This document shows, piece after piece, positions 35,893 to 44,689 of a DNA stretch of 64,000 nt (positions within the stretch are counted from its first letter, which is position 1; every line of letters begins with the position of its first letter). Made by a program: the position numbers and the translations under genes. The stretch is from Bradyrhizobium sp. AUGA SZCCT0158 (GTDB lineage: Bacteria; Pseudomonadota; Alphaproteobacteria; Rhizobiales; Xanthobacteraceae), in assembly GCF_018130065.1 (NCBI RefSeq), contig NZ_JAFCME010000009.1, forward strand, positions 124,001 through 188,000, read 5' to 3'. The notes below the pieces were generated by a model. The model had not been told where the DNA came from. It was given only the letters and a program-made list of their open reading frames with translations, and ran no database searches.

Positions 35893-36267
35893 TCGTAATT
35901 CCTTCTCCATTGTGTGCTCACAGGTCGTAAGTGAAACGTACGCCGCGGCCTTCAGAGTCAGAGTCGCGTTCAAACTCTTGCCGCGTGTCATCGTCCTCTG
36001 ACCTATTGCACGACCGATGTTCCAACCACCCGTTTCCCGACACGGAAGAATTTCGCTGCCACGGCATTTGCGCCATAGCGGTCGTCGGCGCAGCGACGCG
36101 CCCGGCGCTATCGGTTGGTCGCCATTCGATTTCAGCAATTGACCCACACGGCGACAGTATCCATATGGGAGCTAAGAATCGGATGAAGCCTGCCGTTTCG
36201 GACTAGCAAGCATGCGGCCTCGTAGCTCGGGCGGCGTCATTTCAAGTGGTTTCGTTCGGGAGTTTTC
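35893..36267. other. Intergenic region, no feature recognised
   Basis: 375 bases between divergent genes; it must hold both promoters, but I see no convincing boxes, hairpins or repeats. Confidence 0.5.
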
Positions 36268-37260
36268 ATGACCGCACTGTCTATCCTCGATCTCGTCCGC
36301 GTCACCGAAGAGACCGATGCGCGGGGCGCGCTCTATAATGCCCGCGATGTCGCGGTTCATGCCGAGGCCTGGGGCTATCGCCGCATCTGGGTGGCGGAGC
36401 ATCACAACATGGCCGGCATCGCGAGCGCCGCGACCTCGGTCGTGATCGGTCATATCGCAGCGGGAACGAAGACCATCCGGGTCGGCGCGGGCGGGATCAT
36501 GCTCCCGAACCATGCGCCCTACGTCATCGCCGAGCAGTTCGGCACGCTGGCGCGGCTGTTTCCCGGCCGCATCGACCTTGGGCTGGGCCGCGCTCCCGGC
36601 ACCGACCAGCTCACGCTGCGCGCCTTGCGCCGCACGCCTGAAGCCGCCGAAAACTTCCCGCAGGACGTTCTGGAGGTCCAGGCCTTCCTGGCGCCCGCGG
36701 GTCCCAATCAACGCATCCGGGCGGTGCCGGCGGCTGGCACGGAAGTGCCGCTGTGGATTCTGGGATCGAGCAATTTCGGCGCGATGCTGGCGGGTGAACT
36801 CGGGCTTCCCTATGCCTTCGCCTCGCACTTTGCACCCGAGCTCCTGATCCCGGCGCTGCAGATCTACCGCAGCCGCTTCAAACCGTCCGAGCAACTCGAC
36901 CGTCCCTACGCGATGGTCGGCGTCAACATCATCGCCGCCGACAGCGATGACGAAGCGCGCCGGCTGGCGACGACGCAGCAGATGTCGTTCACCAACATCT
37001 TCCGCGGCGCGCGCGGCCTCAGCCAACCTCCGATCGACGACATCGAGAGCTATTGGTCGCCGGCGGAAAAGAAGCAGGCGATGGGCATGCTCGCACGCTC
37101 CATCATCGGCTCGCCCGAGACGGTTCGCGCCGGCATCGATGCGCTGGTTGCGGAAACCGGAGCCGACGAACTCATGATCGTGTCCGATGTCTACGATCAC
37201 GCCAAGCGGCTGCGATCCTTCGAACTGATCGCCGGCGCCGCGGGGATCGCGGCTCGCTGA
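36268..37260 (+). CDS. LLM-class flavin-dependent oxidoreductase (luciferase-like)
   Basis: A 330-residue TIM-barrel flavoenzyme of the bacterial luciferase superfamily (YhbW-like group). It opens [18 protein letters not shown], then [21 protein letters not shown], a family hallmark, [33 protein letters not shown] and a later SHFAPELL. Such enzymes use FMNH2 and oxygen on small organic substrates, which are unknown here. It is a single gene followed closely by a converging one (1 base between stops). Confidence 0.9.
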   Translation: MTALSILDLVRVTEETDARGALYNARDVAVHAEAWGYRRIWVAEHHNMAGIASAATSVVIGHIAAGTKTIRVGAGGIMLPNHAPYVIAEQFGTLARLFPGRIDLGLGRAPGTDQLTLRALRRTPEAAENFPQDVLEVQAFLAPAGPNQRIRAVPAAGTEVPLWILGSSNFGAMLAGELGLPYAFASHFAPELLIPALQIYRSRFKPSEQLDRPYAMVGVNIIAADSDDEARRLATTQQMSFTNIFRGARGLSQPPIDDIESYWSPAEKKQAMGMLARSIIGSPETVRAGIDALVAETGADELMIVSDVYDHAKRLRSFELIAGAAGIAAR

Positions 37261-37261
37261 A

Positions 37262-37765
37262 CTAGATTTCGCAGCCGGCTGTATTCAAGGCCTTGCGCAA
37301 GCCACCAAATGCGCTCAGCCGACAGTGCAGGGGCTCGCTGGCGGCCGCTTTTGAACGCTCGGAATTGGCAGTTCGCCTGATATCGGTGGTTCGCCTGATA
37401 TCGATGCTCTTTGGCTTCGGCTTGGGAAGGGCAGCGGTAGTGACCTTCTTTGCTTTGGGATCGTGCCGGTGGCGGTTAATCTTCGGGGCCTCCGAAGGCC
37501 GTACAATGGTGGCTTCCGCGGGCGGCGAAGGAGGAATGGGTTCGTTGACCAGAGCAGGCTGCGCTGGCGTCTCGGTTTTCGCATAGTTAACTTCCAGCTT
37601 GTCGGCCTTCGCCAACGCACCATGTGAATCGGCAATGTCGACGGCTGTTTCGGCAAGGGGCTGAACGACCGCTGTTGCAGTACGCGGCGGAGTTCTGAGT
37701 TCCATCGCCGCAAGTGCTCCTATCCCCAATGGGATGAGGAGGCCCAACAACACCATTCTCAACAT
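37262..37765 (-). CDS. Hypothetical membrane-anchored Pro/Lys-rich protein, 167 aa
   Basis: ATG 37765 has GGAG seven bases upstream. A single N-terminal helix (LRMVLLGLLIPLGIGALAAM) anchors or exports the protein; the rest looks disordered with Pro/Ala/Lys runs (PIPPSPPAEATIV, PKPKPKSIDIRR). The motif IRRT.DIRRT is duplicated near residue 130. The C-terminus has two cysteines (LHCRL, TAGCEI). No family recognised. Confidence 0.6.
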   Translation of the reverse strand: MLRMVLLGLLIPLGIGALAAMELRTPPRTATAVVQPLAETAVDIADSHGALAKADKLEVNYAKTETPAQPALVNEPIPPSPPAEATIVRPSEAPKINRHRHDPKAKKVTTAALPKPKPKSIDIRRTTDIRRTANSERSKAAASEPLHCRLSAFGGLRKALNTAGCEI

Positions 37766-37925
37766 GATGCTTCTCCGGCCGTTATAGTGCCGGTGCAAAT
37801 TCTCCGATCTAATGGGGCAATCTGGCGGCGGTCCGCGCAGGAACCTCACCCACGCGCACGATGTTTGCCGACAGGGTTAACCGCCCGCCGATGTCGCCTT
37901 ATCGAGAGTATCAGCCGATCAAGGA

Positions 37926-38189
37926 TCAGTCGATGAAATGAATTGTCGGCGCACCCTCCACACCGGCCTTTTGCATCGCAGCCTTCAAATCATCACTTGC
38001 CGTCCAGGCGCGCGCCTTGGCCAGGTCCGATACGTTGCCTACGATGACAAGGTCGTTAGCGTCTTCCGTGTTGCGGTAGACGCGGCAGTTAGTGACTCCA
38101 GCCGCGGTTCGGCTCGATTCGTGGGCGTCATAGCCCGGACGCCATGCTGCGTAGTCACGGACTCTGTGATGGATAATCATCGAAGCCAT
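37926..38189 (-). CDS. Small dimeric alpha-beta barrel-like protein, 87 aa
   Basis: ATG 38189 follows GGGAGGG. The sequence MIIHHRVRDYAAWRPGYDAH, then VTNCRVYRNTEDANDLVIVG and KARAWTASDDLKAAMQKAGV resembles the ABM/DUF-type ferredoxin-like fold in which a beta strand, helix and strand repeat; members include monooxygenases and many proteins of unknown role. It ends GAPTIHFID. Confidence 0.7.
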   Translation of the reverse strand: MASMIIHHRVRDYAAWRPGYDAHESSRTAAGVTNCRVYRNTEDANDLVIVGNVSDLAKARAWTASDDLKAAMQKAGVEGAPTIHFID

Positions 38190-38317
38190 CGGTCCCTCCC
38201 GCATGTTGTTTTGCAGCGAACGGCAGCGCCGATCGCCGGTCAAGACCGTAAGCTTTTTTGTACCTGGCGTCTAATGAATGGCCTGCTGCACCGCAATTGC
38301 GGGCGTACGATCGCAAG

Positions 38318-38358
38318 GCAATTTCGGCGTAATGCCCACCGGTCTTTTTCTTTGTTCA
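38318..38358 (+). repeat. Second copy of the GGCGTAATGCCC / T-rich element
   Basis: TTCGGCGTAATGCCCACCGG followed by TCTTTTTCTTTGTTC parallels the core of the hairpin at 30036-30075, though its stem is weaker. It lies in the 316-base gap between two genes; nothing else is seen there. Confidence 0.45.
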
Positions 38359-38505
38359 AGCGGTGAGATGAACTCCTCGCGATCGTGGCATTCGTGACGC
38401 GTTCTTGATGGCTTGCAACGTGAGCCCGGTCGCGCCATTTCCCGGCTCGATGGCCCAGCGAAAAGTGCTAGGTTGTCGCGTGGGGGCGCACGGGACATCT
38501 GTCAA

Positions 38506-39609
38506 ATGGATCGGTATCCAGGCGATCAATTCCCTTATGCGGCGTTCTTCTGGCCTGCGATCGTCGCTGCATCGGCCGCTGAAACCGCCTCGTCCGTCGC
38601 GGCGCAGCTTCTTGGATTCTCCGCCGATGCTGGCGGCGCCGGTCCTGCGCAGGAGCCGGAAGGAGCCACGCCAAGCACCATCGCGCTGGATCTGCACAGC
38701 GTCCGGCTGCGTGACTTTACTGTGGGGGGAAGCGGCGTTCCCGCCCTGCTGTGCCCACCGCTCGCGCTGCATGGAGCCGCGATCGCCGACCTCGCAGCCG
38801 GCCACAGTCTCGTTGATGCCCTTCATGGCGCCGGAATTGAACGTCTGTTCATGGCCGATTGGCGCTCTGCCAGCGCTGACATGCGATTTCTCGGGATCGA
38901 CGAATATCTTGCCGATCTCAATGTCCTTGTCGATCATCTCGGCGGTCTGGTCGATCTCGTGGGGCTTTGCCAGGGCGGCTGGTTATCCCTGGTCTATGCG
39001 GGGCGCTTCCCGGCCAAGGTACGCAAGCTTGTGATGGCCGGCGCGCCGATTGATATTGCCGCGCAGCAATCCGGTTTGTCTGTTATCGCCGAGGCGACCC
39101 CGCGGTTCGTGTTTGAGAGCCTGGTCAAGTCAGGCGATGGTCTCGTTATCGGCCGCAAGGTCGCGCCGTTCTGGGGGAACGAGACTGACCCGAACGATAT
39201 CAGAAACGCTCTGCAGAGTGTGCACCCGATCGGCTCGCCGGAATTCACCCGATTAGAAGCCATCTTCAAGAACTGGAATTCCTGGACGATCGACGTTCCC
39301 GGAAAATACTATCTCGAAGTTGTCGAGAAACTGTACAAATGCAACGCGCTCGCCAGCGGAAACTTCGTCGCCCTGGGAAAGGATATCGACCTCTCGCGGC
39401 TGCTGCTTCCGATGTATCTTCTGGCCGGAAGCGCCGACGACGTGGTCGCCCCGGAACAATTGCTTGCAGTGCAACGACTGGTCGGAACGCCGGCGCAATC
39501 TCTGCGCCACGCGATCGCTCCGTGCGGCCATCTAAGTCTGTTCATGGGGAGGCGCACGCTTGAGGAGTATTGGCCCGGGATTGTGCGCTGGATGAAGGAA
39601 GCGGAATGA
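38506..39609 (+). CDS. PHA synthase/depolymerase-like alpha/beta hydrolase with cysteine nucleophile
   Basis: A 367-residue protein resembling the catalytic part of poly(3-hydroxyalkanoate) synthases and related intracellular depolymerases. The nucleophile elbow is GLCQGGW with Cys155, as in PhaC, rather than the serine of ordinary lipases. The likely acid is D311 or D312 (LLAGSADDVVAPEQ) and the histidine H342 (APCGHLSLFMG). VPALLCPPLALHG and FMADWRSASADM also fit. At 367 residues it is much shorter than class I PhaC (about 570-600), lacking the N-terminal domain. The phasin gene 268 bases downstream supports a PHB role. The start at ATG 38506 has a weak GGGA upstream; 38413 is also open. 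Confidence 0.75.
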   Translation: MDRYPGDQFPYAAFFWPAIVAASAAETASSVAAQLLGFSADAGGAGPAQEPEGATPSTIALDLHSVRLRDFTVGGSGVPALLCPPLALHGAAIADLAAGHSLVDALHGAGIERLFMADWRSASADMRFLGIDEYLADLNVLVDHLGGLVDLVGLCQGGWLSLVYAGRFPAKVRKLVMAGAPIDIAAQQSGLSVIAEATPRFVFESLVKSGDGLVIGRKVAPFWGNETDPNDIRNALQSVHPIGSPEFTRLEAIFKNWNSWTIDVPGKYYLEVVEKLYKCNALASGNFVALGKDIDLSRLLLPMYLLAGSADDVVAPEQLLAVQRLVGTPAQSLRHAIAPCGHLSLFMGRRTLEEYWPGIVRWMKEAE

Positions 39610-39725
39610 GCCCGGTGACGTCCGCTGATAGAAGCTGCCGGACGTCGAGCTTCCAGCATGCCCGTTTGCGCCAAGAGCGGCCGTCCTCCTCGATGCCTGA
39701 CAAGGAACCTTGCTCCGCGCAAGCG

Positions 39726-39752
39726 TCCCGCGTTCCGCGTTCCGCGTTCCGT
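39726..39752 (+). repeat. Short tandem repeat (CGTTCCG units)
   Basis: Three to four consecutive 7-base units (CGTTCCG after a CGTCCCG variant) in the 268-base gap upstream of the phasin gene. The gap otherwise holds no supported feature. Confidence 0.5.
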
Positions 39753-39877
39753 TCAAATTTTCCGCTACCACACCAAAGCCGCCCAAGGGACAAGCCAGAA
39801 CCGCGATTCCATCGCAAACATGGCGAAGTCTTGATGTCTGGTCTGATTTCGACAGCGGAATTTAGTGGAGTTCAACA

Positions 39878-40450
39878 ATGTCGACGACGCACCAGGGCAA
39901 ATCCGGCGGTAAGCCCCGCCAGCGCAGCCGGAAGACGGACCAGCAGAGCCGGAAGTCAGGACAACAGCCAAGTCCGAATCTTGATCCGCAGAATGAAGCT
40001 CAGATCGGCCCAATGGTGGCGTCACCTGAGGTTTCCATGGCGATGGCGTTACCTGAGGTTTCCACGGAAATGGTGTCACCTGAGGTTTCCACGGACGACA
40101 CAGCCGCGCCTGCGGCCGTCATCGGCGAAGTTGAACAGGCGGATGTGCCCTCGATTATCGCAGTTCTTCCTGCGAACGAGGACCCAGTCAGTATTGAAGA
40201 GAACCCAGTCAGTATTCAAACCATCGCGAATGCGTACCGGGACTACACCAGGATGTCGCTTCAGGAGAGCGGGTTGCTCGTCGAGAAGCTCATCGGCGCG
40301 CGGTCGTTCGACAAGGCAATTGAGATTCAGACCGAATTTGCAAGGCAGGCCTATTTGACGTTTGTTGCCGAGACGCAAAAGATTTGCGAGCTCTACCGCG
40401 AACTTGCCAGGCAGACATTCACACCTTGGGGGAGCATGCGACCAAGGTGA
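39878..40450 (+). CDS. Phasin family protein
   Basis: A 190-residue phasin-like protein, the class that coats PHB granules. The first 100 residues are disordered: basic/glutamine-rich, then a threefold repeat of a 9-residue unit based on PEVS.EM, then a repeated DPVSIEENPVSI. The folded part (about 110-180) matches phasin helices: YRDYTRMSLQESGLLVEKLI, ARSFDKAIEIQTEFARQAY, ETQKICELYRELARQTF. ATG 39878 has GTGGAG eight bases upstream. The neighbouring Cys-nucleophile PHA enzyme supports a granule-associated role. Confidence 0.85.
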   Translation: MSTTHQGKSGGKPRQRSRKTDQQSRKSGQQPSPNLDPQNEAQIGPMVASPEVSMAMALPEVSTEMVSPEVSTDDTAAPAAVIGEVEQADVPSIIAVLPANEDPVSIEENPVSIQTIANAYRDYTRMSLQESGLLVEKLIGARSFDKAIEIQTEFARQAYLTFVAETQKICELYRELARQTFTPWGSMRPR

Positions 40451-40561
40451 ACCAGGCCGCCGATCACGACCGTTCCTTCCGGAGAGCACCCATCCGATGT
40501 AAATTGTTGAAGCAATTGCCCTGCTAACGGCGTCAGCCTAGGATACCAAAAAGGGCGGACC

Positions 40562-41650
40562 ATGGCGCTTATCAGGACGATCGACACCGGGCTCTATCGG
40601 ATCCCGCTGACCGTTAGCCTCTCCGACAGCACGCACGGCCAAATCAACGCCTTCGAATTGATCACGTGCCGTGTCCGCGATTCCGACGGGGCCGAAGGTG
40701 TCGGCTATACCTACACGGTCGGCCGCAATGGCGGCGCGGTTGCCGATACGCTGCGGCGGGAAATTCCCGGACTGATCGAGGGCCGCGAAGCTGATGACAC
40801 GGAAGCGATCTGGCATCATGTCTGGTGGGCATTGCACTATGGCGGCCGCGGCGGGCCGCCCGTGCTCGCGCTCTCCGCGCTCGATATCGCGCTGTGGGAC
40901 CTCAAGGCGCGCCGCGCCAACGTGCCGCTGTTTCGTCTGCTCGGCGGCTTCGACGCGCGCGTGCCCTGTTACGCCGGCGGCATCGACCTCGATCTTTCCG
41001 TGGAGGCGCTGCTGCGGCAAACCGACGACAATCTCGCCAAGGGTTTTCGCGCCGTCAAGATGAAGGTCGGCCGGCCCGATCTCGCTTCCGATGTCACGCG
41101 CGTGCAGGCGATGCGCAAGCATCTTGGAGGCGGCTTTCCGCTGATGGCGGATGCCAACATGAAATGGACGGTCGAGGAGGCGATCCGCGCCGCGCGCGCC
41201 CTGCAATCCTGCGACCTGACCTGGCTTGAGGAGCCGATCATTCCCGATGATGTTGCCGGTCACGCCCGCATCATGGCCGCCGGCGGCGTGCCGATCGCGG
41301 CGGGCGAAAACCTGCGCTCGCTGTGGGAGTTCAAGAACTATATCGCGGCCGGTGCGGTGTCGTATCCCGAGCCCGATGTCACCAATTGCGGTGGCGTCAC
41401 AGTCTTTATGAAGATCGCGCGGCTCGCCGAAGCGTTCAATCTTCCGGTGACCAGCCACGGCGCACACGACATTACCGTCCACCTGCTCGCAGCCTGCTCA
41501 AACCGCTCCTATCTCGAGGCCCACGGCTTCGGGCTCGACCGCTACATCGAGCAACCGCTCGTCCTCGAACAGGGCATGGCACTGGCGCCGGCGCGGCCAG
41601 GCCATGGCATCACCTTCGACTGGAGCGGACTGGCGCACGTCTCGTCATAG
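40562..41650 (+). CDS. Mandelate racemase/muconate lactonizing enzyme family (enolase superfamily)
   Basis: A 362-residue enzyme with capping domain and TIM barrel. Catalytic features: KMKVG (KxK base, about 160-164), metal ligands in MADAN, LEEP and AGEN, and the His-containing SHGAHD. It abstracts a proton next to a carboxylate, in racemisation or dehydration of an acid sugar or similar. The KxK plus SHG set fits the MR subgroup, but the substrate is unknown. It is a single gene with no transporter or regulator beside it. Start ATG 40562. Confidence 0.9.
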   Translation: MALIRTIDTGLYRIPLTVSLSDSTHGQINAFELITCRVRDSDGAEGVGYTYTVGRNGGAVADTLRREIPGLIEGREADDTEAIWHHVWWALHYGGRGGPPVLALSALDIALWDLKARRANVPLFRLLGGFDARVPCYAGGIDLDLSVEALLRQTDDNLAKGFRAVKMKVGRPDLASDVTRVQAMRKHLGGGFPLMADANMKWTVEEAIRAARALQSCDLTWLEEPIIPDDVAGHARIMAAGGVPIAAGENLRSLWEFKNYIAAGAVSYPEPDVTNCGGVTVFMKIARLAEAFNLPVTSHGAHDITVHLLAACSNRSYLEAHGFGLDRYIEQPLVLEQGMALAPARPGHGITFDWSGLAHVSS

Positions 41651-41783
41651 GCCAACGACGCTTGCACCAGAGAAAAGACATTTCGCGGCCCAGTTCGCCG
41701 GTCCACGCCCAGCAAACGGATGTCCGTTCTGGCCGCCGGAAAGCTGGACTGGCGCCGCAGCGAGCACCTCACGGCAAACGAAG

Positions 41784-41807
41784 AAGGCCCCGTGGGGACG
41801 GGGCCTT
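41784..41807 (-). terminator. Hairpin terminator downstream of the repeat-protein gene
   Basis: AAGGCCCCGT (41784-41793) pairs perfectly with ACGGGGCCTT (41798-41807) around a GGGG loop. It lies 25 bases beyond the stop of the minus-strand gene at 41833. The minus strand continues with CTTCG rather than a long T-run. Confidence 0.6.
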
Positions 41808-41832
41808 CAGACGCACAAAAACCGCTCTGGCC

Positions 41833-42216
41833 CTACTTCTTCCCTTTGGCCGCGGGCGCGGACGCGATCGGCGCACTGGCGCCTGCGTTGGGCGGAGCGG
41901 CGCCTGCTTTGTGCTGGTAATCAGGGCCTGACATGGGAACCGGCTTCTTGGCTTTTGGATCAACCGCGACGGACGCACTGGCGCCCGCGTTGGGCGGAGC
42001 GGCGCCTGCTTTGTGCTGGTAATCAGGGCCTGACATAGGAGTCGGTTTCTTGGCTTTTGGATCAACCGCAATGGACGCACTGGCGCCTGCATTGGGCGGA
42101 GTCGCGCCGGTCTTGCTGGAGTCTTTTGCGATCATTGGCGGCGCGGTCTGAGCCAACGCCAATGACGATCCAAGGGCAAAGAACGAAATGGCTGCCGCCG
42201 TAACGAGTTTCTTCAA
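41833..42216 (-). CDS. Secreted tandem-repeat protein, 127 aa
   Basis: TTG 42216 follows GGGAGG about five bases upstream and gives a clean Sec signal peptide (MKKLVTAAAISFFALGSSLALAQ). The mature part is two almost identical 34-residue units (GAxPPNAGASASxAVDPKAK, then KPxPMSGPDYQHKA) and a third partial unit ending in PAAKGKK. The repeat is equally clear at DNA level (102 bp). The composition suggests an extended, periplasmic or extracellular peptide. Function is unknown. The longer frame to 42330 is rejected because it disrupts the signal peptide. Confidence 0.7.
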   Translation of the reverse strand: MKKLVTAAAISFFALGSSLALAQTAPPMIAKDSSKTGATPPNAGASASIAVDPKAKKPTPMSGPDYQHKAGAAPPNAGASASVAVDPKAKKPVPMSGPDYQHKAGAAPPNAGASAPIASAPAAKGKK

Positions 42217-42494
42217 GTCCGCCTCCCATTTAAAAGTGACCAAGACGCACAGTCTGTTCCACGGCGGCGCGGCGGTCAAACTTGATTTCGCGGACCAACG
42301 GTCGCAGCACGACGTCATTGCGACCGGCACTGACCTAGGCCAGGGCGATGGCAGAATTGACCGTGGCCTGGCCGTTGCCGGACTGTCAGCCCGCCATGCT
42401 GCAGCAGCGAAGCCGGGCTCAGGCCGCGGCGAAGACCTCGCCTCCCTGGTCAGGGGAGGCGAGATCAGGCAACTCAGCGCTCGGCTTGCCGAAA

Positions 42495-42686
42495 TCAGCT
42501 GCGGGGGATCGGGGGGCTGAAGCCGCCGTTGAACGAAAGCAGCTTCGCGATCTGCTGCGGCGTCAGCAGGTCGTGATTCCGGGGAATGTGCGGATGCGCA
42601 ATGGTGCTGGTGCCAATCAGGGAAGTGACGCCACCTGAAGCGGTCGCAAGCTCGGCGTCGTTCAGAAGTCCGGTATTGCTGGTCAT
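42495..42686 (-). CDS. Double-glycine-leader peptide, 63 aa
   Basis: ATG 42686 has GGAG eight bases upstream. The N-terminus MTSNTGLLNDAELATASGG is a compact GG-type export leader with the L..AEL..ASGG pattern; cleavage would release a 44-residue peptide with VTSLIGTSTIAHPHIPRNHD, LLTPQQIAKLLSFNGGF and an IPRS end, with no cysteines. It is distinct from the peptide at 8640-8843 apart from the leader. No peptidase-containing ABC transporter is nearby. Confidence 0.55.
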   Translation of the reverse strand: MTSNTGLLNDAELATASGGVTSLIGTSTIAHPHIPRNHDLLTPQQIAKLLSFNGGFSPPIPRS

Positions 42687-43024
42687 CGGTTTGCTCCGTC
42701 GTGCCCGACCGGGGCGATCATCGCTCCGTTTCATCGGTGAGCCGGACCATGCCCGCGTCTGCCGCCCCGCGCTGTTCCCTGGGGAACAAGCCTTGCGTTG
42801 GGCGCAGTCCGCCTTTGGCCGAGCGGCATGGGCCAGTCATCGCTTCTCCTGCATGCGCGCACGCACAAACACGACGACCTTCGCAGCCTGGTGAAGCCTT
42901 CGCATGAGGAGTGGGGCGCCACCGTATTTTTACGGGGTGCGAGACTTGGGCCGTTCAAGGTGCATTCATAATGAACTGCCTATTCAGCGCCCGGGGGCGG
43001 CAGACTGTTTATGATGGGACCGTT
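42687..43024. other. Intergenic region, no feature recognised
   Basis: 338 bases upstream of two divergent genes. Small open frames exist but have no ribosome-binding site or normal composition. Confidence 0.5.
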
Positions 43025-43387
43025 ATGTCGCGTGCCCCTGATGATTTCGATCCGCTGGCCGTTGTTATTGACTGGCTCGACGCATGTCGATCACGTGACC
43101 TCAACGCGTTGCTCGATCTTTACGAGGAGTGCGCCATTCTTGAATGCGATTGCGAGGGTGTGCGCCTGACCGGGCGAGAGCCGTTGTCGGCTTACTGGTC
43201 CGGCAAACTGCAAAACCAGCTCCCGACTGCCTTTACCCTCGACGATCTCACGGTGACGGAAGACGGCATTTGGGTTGATTATCGGAACAACAAAGCCAGT
43301 CTGGTGCGGGCGCACTTTCGTTTCAGCCCGTCAGGCAAAATTGAGCGCACCCACTGCGGGCCGTTGGACCGACGGCTGTCGGCATAG
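43025..43387 (+). CDS. SnoaL/NTF2-like domain protein, 120 aa
   Basis: A nuclear-transport-factor-2-like fold: VVIDWLDACRSRDLNALLDLYEECAILE (split by turns), CEGVRLTGREPLSAYWSGKL, then FTLDDLTVTEDGIWVDYR and a final strand with AHFRFSPSGKIERTHCGP. Members bind or isomerise small molecules or serve as protein-interaction domains. ATG 43025 with GGGA upstream gives family length; the open frame to 42911 includes an alternative ATG at 42971. Confidence 0.7.
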   Translation: MSRAPDDFDPLAVVIDWLDACRSRDLNALLDLYEECAILECDCEGVRLTGREPLSAYWSGKLQNQLPTAFTLDDLTVTEDGIWVDYRNNKASLVRAHFRFSPSGKIERTHCGPLDRRLSA

Positions 43388-43804
43388 CCTACGTTCGCGA
43401 ACCATCGATGATCGCTATCAGGTTCAAAGGCGGACGGCGACTAAGGCGACACTTGAATCTTGCCGGGAACAAGTGGTAATCCGGGACGTTAGTGCCGACG
43501 GTAACACGCTCGCAGACCTTCGATGGGCCACCAAGGTCCCCGCTTGCCGTCCGTCGACTTCTCTGCGTGAGCCCTGCCGAGCACCCGCTCGGCAGGGCTT
43601 TTTATAATGTTCGGCAGCGCTGCTAATCATCGCAACGACACGTTTTTTCGGACACTGCATCAGCACTCTCAAACGAGGCGCAAACCTCAAGCGCGCGAGT
43701 GAGTAGGGATTGCGGCGGCCAGGCAAACGCCGGCTACCTATTTTTCCCGACCCGGAACATATCTTGCGATCACTGTGTTGACGTGCATTCTCGGAGACAC
43801 GGTC
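43388..43804. other. Gene-poor stretch with an isolated terminator
   Basis: 417 bases. The only strong feature is the hairpin at 43571-43603. A 23-codon ORF from ATG 43408 (MIAIRFKGGRR...) is open but has no ribosome-binding site, so is not called. Confidence 0.45.
43571..43603 (+). terminator. Strong intrinsic terminator, possibly of a small RNA
   Basis: GCCCTGCCGAG (43571-43581) pairs perfectly with CTCGGCAGGGC (43588-43598), loop CACCCG, followed directly by TTTTT. It lies 184 bases after the nearest upstream stop codon. It could end the gene at 43025 or an independent transcript. Confidence 0.75.
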
Positions 43805-44275
43805 ATGGCATCGAGCGCGCGCATTTTTTTCGCAGGGGTGGGAACTACTTTTGTCATCCTGGGAGTTGGCTTTGGCAGCGGACTCCTGATGGCTAACTCG
43901 GCGCTCAAGGACCACTCCGGCTACCAGGCACGGACGACCGCGGAACTGCCGTCCCCCGTCAGGGTCATTCTGCCTACCACGGCAGAGGCGGCCCAGCCGC
44001 CGCAGCCGCCGCAACAGACATCGCAACAGGTTGCAGTGGTGGACTCGGCACCCGAGCCGGTGCAGGCAGCGCAACCGGAAAAACGCGTTGAGAAGCCGAA
44101 CGCGAAGAAGGCCGAAGCCGACGCGCGTGAACGCCGCAAGCGCTACGCCGAACGCAAATTAAAGCGCGAGGCCGCCCGCGCCAAACAGCGGCTGGAGCCG
44201 CGAGAGCACGAAGAAGGCCGGATCATGGCCTTTGGTGGTGACGACACGTCGCGCGTGGCGCTGTTCGGCAACTAG
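43805..44275 (+). CDS. Hypothetical membrane-anchored protein with charged C-terminal helix, 156 aa
   Basis: ATG 43805 has GGAG nine bases upstream. A single N-terminal helix (FFAGVGTTFVILGVGFGSGL) is followed by a Pro/Gln-rich linker (AAQPPQPPQQTSQQVAVVD), then a long strongly charged helix (KKAEADARERRKRYAERKLK), and an ending DDTSRVALFGN. The layout suggests a periplasm- or cytoplasm-exposed coiled-coil rod on a membrane anchor. No family recognised. Confidence 0.6.
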   Translation: MASSARIFFAGVGTTFVILGVGFGSGLLMANSALKDHSGYQARTTAELPSPVRVILPTTAEAAQPPQPPQQTSQQVAVVDSAPEPVQAAQPEKRVEKPNAKKAEADARERRKRYAERKLKREAARAKQRLEPREHEEGRIMAFGGDDTSRVALFGN

Positions 44276-44689
44276 AGGCGAGGGCCTTAACGGGGGATCC
44301 GCGTTTTTCCCTATACTGGAAGTTCGACGCCAGTTGCCGATTTTGACGGATCACGTTCGCTGACGTCCGGCACGGACGCATCTATTCCCATCAGTCCAGC
44401 GGCGGGCCCAGCCGTGACCGACTTCGGATCGATCGCCTTGTCGTTTCCGGATGGAGGTGAAGTATCGTTTGATCGTCCACGGAAGGTCTCGCTCAGTTTC
44501 GACTTTGGGAGACCGGCATCAGCCCCGACGCCGAAGCGATCAGTGACACGCCGGCCAGGAGAACCAGTATCAACACCGCCTTGCGAAACGTATCGTCGTT
44601 GATGGGTTAACCGCATCAGTCGTGCCGTGCGCGGGCGAACGGCGACTAAACGCCTTCGCCCGCACTTCGGTAGACTGGAATCTAGCCCA
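44276..44689 (-). other. Degenerate region with a possible membrane-protein remnant
   Basis: No intact gene is convincing. A minus-strand frame at 44311-44616 is open for 101 codons, but a different minus frame around 44520-44610 reads INDDTFRKAVLILVLLAGVS and then LIASASG before a stop. That looks like the last helix of a membrane protein such as a TauE/SafE permease, with its upstream part missing. I read it as a decayed gene end, with low certainty. Confidence 0.3.

Noticed and set aside
44311..44616. 101-aa minus-strand open frame
   Set aside because: Low-complexity composition, and another frame of the same strand reads as a membrane helix remnant; no ribosome-binding site.
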